Below are positions 14,090 to 19,058 of a stretch of 19,058 nt of DNA, piece by piece; position 1 is the first letter of the stretch, and every line of letters begins with the position of its first letter. The translations under genes were made by a program, and so were the position numbers. Source of the DNA: DTLA01 sp034436295 (lineage in GTDB: Bacteria; Chloroflexota; Anaerolineae; DTLA01). The stretch lies in assembly GCA_034436295.1 (NCBI GenBank), contig DAOTVT010000168.1:1-19058 (forward strand), written 5' to 3'. The notes under the pieces are model-generated. The model was not told the origin of the DNA and searched no databases. It was given only the letters and a program-made list of their open reading frames with translations.

Positions 14090-16974
14090 GATGCTGCTCG
14101 CTTCAGTACGCCTAGAATACGGTCCACTACGTCCACAGCGCGCTCGCCTAGTTCGGTCTGCAGAAGGACCTTGTTCAATCGGATGCGCACCTCGCGCTCC
14201 TGGTTAGCCGCCGACTGCCAATGAGGGTGTTCCGCGAAGATCGGCTCTACCGCCTGGGCAATCGCCTCCACGTTGGAGATGCGCTCGTTGTGGAGCAGCC
14301 AATACACGGCGAAGGCCTCGCGCGACAGATTGCTCTGCTGGCGAGTGCTCTCCGCTTCTTTGTACTCGGCGACCAGCCCCTCCAACTGGCGCAGCGCCTC
14401 CTGGGTCGTGATCTGTCTTTCCTCAAACGCCTTGGCGATCTTCTCGGCCCGCTCGCCGATGGGAATCAGGTGTGGTGCCCGTTGCCCCTCCTGCTCCACT
14501 AGCACATACAGTGCCTTGACGAGGTTGAAGACTTTGACCGTGTCCGACGCTTCCGATGCGGCGATCTTGTCCAGAACCCGGGCCCCAAGTTCGTAGACCG
14601 TTCGGGGTTCCATGATGCCGGTCGTTTCGGTATGCTGCTGCACCAGTGCGGCCGTCTTGCGCAGGAAACTCCTGTCTACGGGGATGTGTGGCTCGTAGGC
14701 GGCCCGGACAAGCCGGTACATGCGCGCCAGGTCCTCGTAGTCACGGAGAAAGGGCCGAAGGAAAGGATCTGGCGACAGAATCTCGTATAGTTCCTGCATC
14801 TCGCGGGAGAACTTGTAGAATTCGTCGCGGGCCGGGCCATCGCGGAAGTGTTCCAGCACCGCCTCGGCGGCCTTGTCCTCGCGCAATCCTCGCCATAGCA
14901 CCAGGTACTTGTCGCGTCCATCGGCCATCACCTGGCGGAAACGGTCCTGAAGCACGGGCAGGCCCTGCACGACACCCTCTACATCCTTGGAGTCAAAGGC
15001 GAGGGCCTTCTCCAGGTTGTCAAACAGGCCCACATAGTCCAAGACGAAGCCCGCGGGTTTGCGCCGACCGGCCTCATCCTCATAGGGTCGGTTCACTCTG
15101 GCGATAGCCTGCAGAAGCACATGATCCCGCATGGGCTTGTCCAGGTACATGCAGTACAGGATCGGGGCGTCGAACCCGGTCAGCAGTTTCTCCGTTACGA
15201 TGAGGATCTTCGGCACAACGTCGGGCTTGCGGAAATCCAGTCGAACCTGTTGCTCCTCCCGTTCGCCCAGATGGAACTCGGCAAGTTCTGGTGGATCGTT
15301 GTGCCCGGCGCTGATAACAACGCGAGAGTACTCGGGCGGGAGATGCTCATCCAGCGCCCGCTTGTACAGGGTGCAGGCCTCGCGATCCACCGCTACCACG
15401 AACGCTTTGTACCCCATGGGCTCCACCGTGGTTGTGAAGTGTTGCGCGATATGTGCGGCCACCTTCCGCACTCGGTCGGGGTTCTTGAGCATGTTGGTCA
15501 GCGTTACGGCGCGGTCCAGCACGCGGTTGATCTCCTCAATCTCGCTGACCCCCTCCAGTTCCTTCAGGCTCAAGAACTCCTGTTCCAGCGTCTCGCGATC
15601 CACGCGCAGGTCATTGGGCGCCAGGGCATAGTTCAGCGGCACCGTGGTGCCGTCCTGGATGGACTCGCGGATGGAATACTTGTCCAGGTAGCCCTTCAGG
15701 TCATCGGTGCCGAATGTCTTGAAGGTCCCCTTGCCGTAAGCCGTGCGGTCTATGGGGGTGCCTGTGAACCCGATGTACGTTGCGTCAGGCAACGCGCCCA
15801 TCAAGTAGTTGCCGAGGTCGCCGCTGGTGGTGCGGTGCGCTTCGTCCACCAGGACGAAGATGTTGCGGCGCGTGTTGATATTGGCCTCCATGTCCTCAAA
15901 CTTGTGGATCATGGACACGATGAGCCCGCGCCGATCCCGGCGCAACAAGTCCTGCAGATGCCGGCACGACTGGGCGACCTCCACGCGACCCATCCCAACG
16001 GCCTGCAGGTTGTCAAACAACTGGGCTTCCAGTTCGTTGCGGTCCACCAGCATGATGACGGTGGGGTTCTGAAATGTCGGGTCCTCAATGAGCCGCTTGG
16101 CAACGGTGATCATGGTGTAGGTTTTGCCGGAGCCCTGGGTGTGCCAGATCAGGCCGCGGCGCTTCTTGGGGTCGCGGGCTCGCTGGATACACCGCTCCAC
16201 GGCGCGCATCTGATGCGGCCGGAGCACCACTTTCGCGAGTTCCCCATCCTTGCGTGTGAACAGAATGAACTCGGTCAAAACGCGCAGGACACGGCTGGGA
16301 GCGATGAATGTCTTGACCAGCGTCTCAAAGTCGCCGGCCTGCTCGTCGCGCCAGTTGAAAAGTGCCTTTCGGGAGAGATTCCACGTCGCGCCATAATAGA
16401 ACTGCACCAGGTGGGTCAGGGCGTGCAGTTGGAGTAACGCCATGAATTCGGGGCCCTCGCGGTGGTAGCGTTGGATTTGCTCCAGGGCCTCGGCGATGCC
16501 CTCCAAGCGGGTGGCCGCCTTGGTCTCCAGGATAATCACCGGCACGCCGTTGACGAAGAAGACTGCGTCGGCCCGTATGCGATGGGTTCCGTTGGAGAAC
16601 GCGAATTCGTCGGTAACGTGGAATGTGTTGGCCCCCACGTGGACCGGGTCCAGCAGGCGGATGTTTCGCTCGCGCCGCTCCGTTTCCACGAAGACGGTCT
16701 TGAGGCCTTTCAAGTATTCCCAGGCCTGCAGGTTGCCCTCTACGGAGGGCGGGACTTGGGCCAGGCGCTTCGCGACCTCTTCGGCGCGCAGCGCGTCCAC
16801 CACGTCCGGGTTGAGGCGCTGCAGTTGCTGCAGCAGCACGGTCCGGAGCAGCGGGTCGGTGTCGCCGCGGCGCATGCGCAGCGCCTCGTCGGGCGGCAGG
16901 TACGTCCAGCCGGCCTCTTTTGCATACAGGAGGAGAGGGTTTTGCACGGCCTTGCGTTCACTACCGAGGGTCAT
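14086..16974 (-). CDS. hsdR: Type I restriction enzyme R subunit (HsdR)
   Basis: The product is 962 residues. N-terminal nuclease domain: D136 and ETK (E150, K152) form the PD-(D/E)xK site. Superfamily 2 translocase: GSGKT (281-285), VDEAH (376-380) and GFTGTP (402-407). A helical C-terminal region serves contacts with HsdM. HsdR cuts unmodified DNA after ATP-driven translocation, working with HsdM and HsdS. I chose ATG 16974 (MTLGSERKAV) because GGGAGGA lies just upstream; the frame continues to 17118 but overlaps the RAYT tail. The size is usual for the family and no key residue is missing, so the protein looks active. Confidence 0.93.
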   Translation of the reverse strand: MTLGSERKAVQNPLLLYAKEAGWTYLPPDEALRMRRGDTDPLLRTVLLQQLQRLNPDVVDALRAEEVAKRLAQVPPSVEGNLQAWEYLKGLKTVFVETERRERNIRLLDPVHVGANTFHVTDEFAFSNGTHRIRADAVFFVNGVPVIILETKAATRLEGIAEALEQIQRYHREGPEFMALLQLHALTHLVQFYYGATWNLSRKALFNWRDEQAGDFETLVKTFIAPSRVLRVLTEFILFTRKDGELAKVVLRPHQMRAVERCIQRARDPKKRRGLIWHTQGSGKTYTMITVAKRLIEDPTFQNPTVIMLVDRNELEAQLFDNLQAVGMGRVEVAQSCRHLQDLLRRDRRGLIVSMIHKFEDMEANINTRRNIFVLVDEAHRTTSGDLGNYLMGALPDATYIGFTGTPIDRTAYGKGTFKTFGTDDLKGYLDKYSIRESIQDGTTVPLNYALAPNDLRVDRETLEQEFLSLKELEGVSEIEEINRVLDRAVTLTNMLKNPDRVRKVAAHIAQHFTTTVEPMGYKAFVVAVDREACTLYKRALDEHLPPEYSRVVISAGHNDPPELAEFHLGEREEQQVRLDFRKPDVVPKILIVTEKLLTGFDAPILYCMYLDKPMRDHVLLQAIARVNRPYEDEAGRRKPAGFVLDYVGLFDNLEKALAFDSKDVEGVVQGLPVLQDRFRQVMADGRDKYLVLWRGLREDKAAEAVLEHFRDGPARDEFYKFSREMQELYEILSPDPFLRPFLRDYEDLARMYRLVRAAYEPHIPVDRSFLRKTAALVQQHTETTGIMEPRTVYELGARVLDKIAASEASDTVKVFNLVKALYVLVEQEGQRAPHLIPIGERAEKIAKAFEERQITTQEALRQLEGLVAEYKEAESTRQQSNLSREAFAVYWLLHNERISNVEAIAQAVEPIFAEHPHWQSAANQEREVRIRLNKVLLQTELGERAVDVVDRILGVLKRAAS

Positions 16975-16994
16975 GATTCGTCCTCCCGGTTGAA

Positions 16995-17673
16995 TCATAG
17001 CGGTGCTGGCGTGCTCGTAGCATGTGCGCGCAGCATTCGCCAGATGTCCCGCGCCGGCGGATCGGTACCGGCGGCGTCGGGGTTGCAGCGGTCCAGGTGC
17101 CAGCGCACGGGGTTTCAACGATGTATTGGCGGATGGCGGCTAACGCGCGTTCGTTGCGGATGATGTGTTCGTAATAGTTGCGTTGCCAGACAGTGTGGAC
17201 GCCGGCATGTTGCCGTGCCCGTTTGGTAACGCCGATCTTGAGCCCCCGGACGATAGCCCCGATGGTTTTGGACGTGCCGAGGGGGTGTTCGTCGGGCGGT
17301 TGGCGCAAGGGCGAATGCGGGAGCAGACGCAGCGGCGAAAAACCTTTCGCCCCTACGATGGCCCGCACGTTTTCTGCGTTTTCCGCCGCAATATCATCCA
17401 CAATCCAAATGAGGCCATGCACGTGGTTGGGCATGATAATGAATTCGTCCAGTTCCGTGTGGGGAAAGTGGTCGGGGATGGCCAACCAACATTGGCGGAC
17501 GGTTTCCCCCAACGCATTCAACACCATGTCCCCACCCCACCCACCGTTTGCCCGAACACATGCGCGCGTTCGCGCGTGCACAGGGTAACGAAATACGCGC
17601 CGGGCTGGGCGTAGTTGTACCTCGGCAACCGGATGGACCGGCGGTGGTGCCGGTCTGGGCCGTAGGGCGTCAT
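16995..17673 (-). pseudogene. REP-associated tyrosine transposase (RAYT), two frameshifts
   Basis: This is an IS200-like HUH transposase (TnpA_REP) relative of ~226 residues if repaired. Frame A from ATG 17673 reads MTPYGPDRHHRRSIRLPRYN then GAYFVTLCTRERAHVFGQ, the usual RAYT start. Frame B carries the metal-binding HVH in IIMPNHVHGLIWI and the catalytic Tyr region WQRNYYEHIIRNERALAAIR. Frame C gives VRWHLDRCNPDAAGTDPPAR and ends at TGA 16997-16995. Each junction needs one inserted base: in the G-runs at ~17530-17538 and in the 4-base run at 17109-17112. The start overlaps the hsdS stop (ATGA) with a perfect GAGGAGG ribosome site, and hsdR starts 20 bases after its end. Either a decayed gene or, less likely, sequence errors or programmed slippage. 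Confidence 0.85.
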
Positions 17674-19019
17674 GGGGTAACCTCCTCAAATTGTTGGGGC
17701 GAAGAATCTTTCGCCTCAACGAAGTCCGCCGGCAGCCGGACCCTGGCCGTCATCAGGTGGTGGAGCAGGGTTTTGAACAGGGCCTCCAGGGCTTGCTTGC
17801 GGCTCTCTTCGGCGCGGAACTTCTCGTCCACCGCGCGCAGGATACGGGCAATTTCCCGCTGCTCGGCGAGCGGGGGGAGGGGAACAGAGAAGTTGCTGAG
17901 TCGCGCTTTGGATAGGTTCGGGATCGTGGTTCTGTTTGCCTCCCCAGGGTAAAGGTCCAGCAAGAGTAAAGCCGCCTGCATCCAGTACATGTAGAATGTT
18001 GGTTCCACATCCGCGCTCTTTGCGCGCAACCTGTGCAGGTGGTTTTGGTAACAACACCCTTGAATAGTTTCCAGCCACATCGCGGTGCGGCCTATGTCTC
18101 CGCCTTCGCAAACAAGCAAGTCGCCGGGCAGGAGTGCAAGCCGCTCGACCTCATCATCAGTGAAGTCCATTTCATCCAGGGTAGTCAGATCTATGCGACC
18201 CCAGAACACATTTGCGGTCCTCAAGAATGGTCTCGGGGACTTTCCCTCCCTGTGCTTCGGCGACAAGGCTTTGCCCTGCTGTATTTCGAAGAGGCTTCCC
18301 AGCCTCACCACCTGCCAGTGGGCGGGGATAGGGCCGAGTTCGGTTTCCTTGAGCGGCATCTGGTCGGCCTGGTCCGCGGGGACGGGACCGTAGGTGAAGA
18401 GGTAGTCCATGAGGCTGCGCTTCAGTTCCCGCGCTGCGGCGACGACTCGCTCCGTCGCCTCAATGGCCTGTTGCACGGTCCGCAGGACCCGCGCGATGGC
18501 CCGCTGTTCGGGGAGCGGGGGGAGGGGGATGGGAAGTTGTTGTACAGCCATTTTGGGCAGTCGTTGTCTACCTGTGCTTCCTTCCATCTTTCCAGCTAGT
18601 TCTTGCCTAATGGATGGCTGCTTGAGGTAAAAGGCCAAATACTCAGTGTGTAGTTCTGGACAAGGACGAATCGGAATCACCTCTGTAGTGGCGTATCCCC
18701 AGCCACCTGGTATATCTTTTACTATTCCCTGCTTTCCATTTTCAAAAGATGGCGTAATCTTGGCCAAGAGAAAATCCCCATTTTGAATGGCTATGCCGCT
18801 CCTGATTTCTTCATCCCGACGCATTTCCCACTGCGAGATATAGATAGTGTCTTCTGGTAGTAAAGACATTGGCACAAAAGGGATTAGGGAAGTCCTTGGC
18901 TGTTGCATTGTTTTATTGCGCCCGAATTCCACCACCTCTCCCAGCCTCACCACCTTCCACTCCGCGGGCAGGGGGCCGAGTTCGGTGTCTTTGAAGTCGT
19001 TCAGGCGTGCCTCGGTCAT
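17670..19019 (-). CDS. hsdS: Type I restriction-modification specificity subunit (HsdS)
   Basis: The product is 449 residues with two target-recognition domains. Each half opens with TELGPxPAxWxVVRLG (residues ~12-27 and ~226-241). Each ends with PLPPLxEQRxIARxLR (~166-180 and again near the C-terminus) plus a helical spacer. Two half-sites give a bipartite DNA target. The start is ATG 19019 with GGTGGGAGAA upstream; an in-frame ATG at 19055 at the window edge is less likely. hsdM is presumably beyond the window end. DNA encoding the first recognition domain (about 18600-18930) is clearly less GC-rich than its surroundings, a sign of domain exchange. Confidence 0.92.
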   Translation of the reverse strand: MTEARLNDFKDTELGPLPAEWKVVRLGEVVEFGRNKTMQQPRTSLIPFVPMSLLPEDTIYISQWEMRRDEEIRSGIAIQNGDFLLAKITPSFENGKQGIVKDIPGGWGYATTEVIPIRPCPELHTEYLAFYLKQPSIRQELAGKMEGSTGRQRLPKMAVQQLPIPLPPLPEQRAIARVLRTVQQAIEATERVVAAARELKRSLMDYLFTYGPVPADQADQMPLKETELGPIPAHWQVVRLGSLFEIQQGKALSPKHREGKSPRPFLRTANVFWGRIDLTTLDEMDFTDDEVERLALLPGDLLVCEGGDIGRTAMWLETIQGCCYQNHLHRLRAKSADVEPTFYMYWMQAALLLLDLYPGEANRTTIPNLSKARLSNFSVPLPPLAEQREIARILRAVDEKFRAEESRKQALEALFKTLLHHLMTARVRLPADFVEAKDSSPQQFEEVTP

Positions 19020-19058
19020 GGCTGCTTCTCCCACCGTCTCAGACGCGCGCGGCATTCG

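Noticed and set aside
16975..17118. N-terminal extension of hsdR by 48 residues
   Set aside because: It is an out-of-frame reading of the RAYT C-terminus; ATG 16974 has GGGAGGA just upstream.
15121..17163. Plus-strand open frames opposite hsdR
   Set aside because: Shadows of hsdR, with no domains and no suitable start sites.
17165..18630. Plus-strand open frames opposite RAYT and hsdS
   Set aside because: Antisense shadows with no recognisable domains.

Overview
The window is GC-rich bacterial DNA and most likely comes from a Chloroflexota (Anaerolineae-like) genome. This is inferred from three things: a very long Thr/Pro (TATPT-type) surface protein typical of that phylum, a Tad pilus locus with no outer-membrane secretin gene (which suits a single-membrane envelope), and the overall gene style. 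I could not run a search, so the taxonomy is inference.

Layout. (1) 1-498 is the C-terminal end of a P-type cation (probably proton) ATPase. (2) 639-1160 is a small secreted PepSY-domain protein followed by a long hairpin. (3) 1466-13596 is a co-directional locus of 14 genes, probably one long transcription unit. A near-consensus sigma70 promoter lies at 1466-1494. It is followed by a structured leader containing a complete intrinsic-terminator shape at 1552-1602, which suggests attenuation or a separate ~100-nt RNA. The genes are cpaB, tadZ, tadA, tadB, tadC, then five genes for extracytoplasmic or membrane proteins that are not standard Tad components (SdrD-B-like protein, Thr/Pro stalk protein, unknown membrane protein, seven-repeat propeller, Cys-rich secreted protein), then tadV prepilin peptidase, flp pilin, tadE-like and tadG-like genes. 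Many junctions are ATGA overlaps or gaps of only a few bases.

(4) 13748-19019, on the minus strand and convergent with the pilus locus, is a Type I restriction-modification operon. Reading in its own direction, it starts with hsdS (hsdM presumably lies just beyond the window end). Next comes a REP-associated tyrosine transposase (RAYT, IS200-like HUH family) broken by two frameshifts, then hsdR, then a short YgjP/M48-like metallopeptidase. hsdS/RAYT and hsdR/peptidase are joined by ATGA overlaps.

How the parts work together. In the pilus locus, the TadZ ATPase likely positions the machine, TadA powers it, TadB/TadC form the inner-membrane platform, TadV cleaves the prepilins, and Flp is the major pilin with the TadE- and TadG-like proteins as minor components. 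The five inserted proteins are the most likely place for new biology: a candidate lineage-specific surface module made with the pilus. In the restriction operon, HsdS gives sequence specificity and HsdR does ATP-driven translocation and cleavage. The embedded transposase relative and the peptidase are accessory genes of uncertain role.
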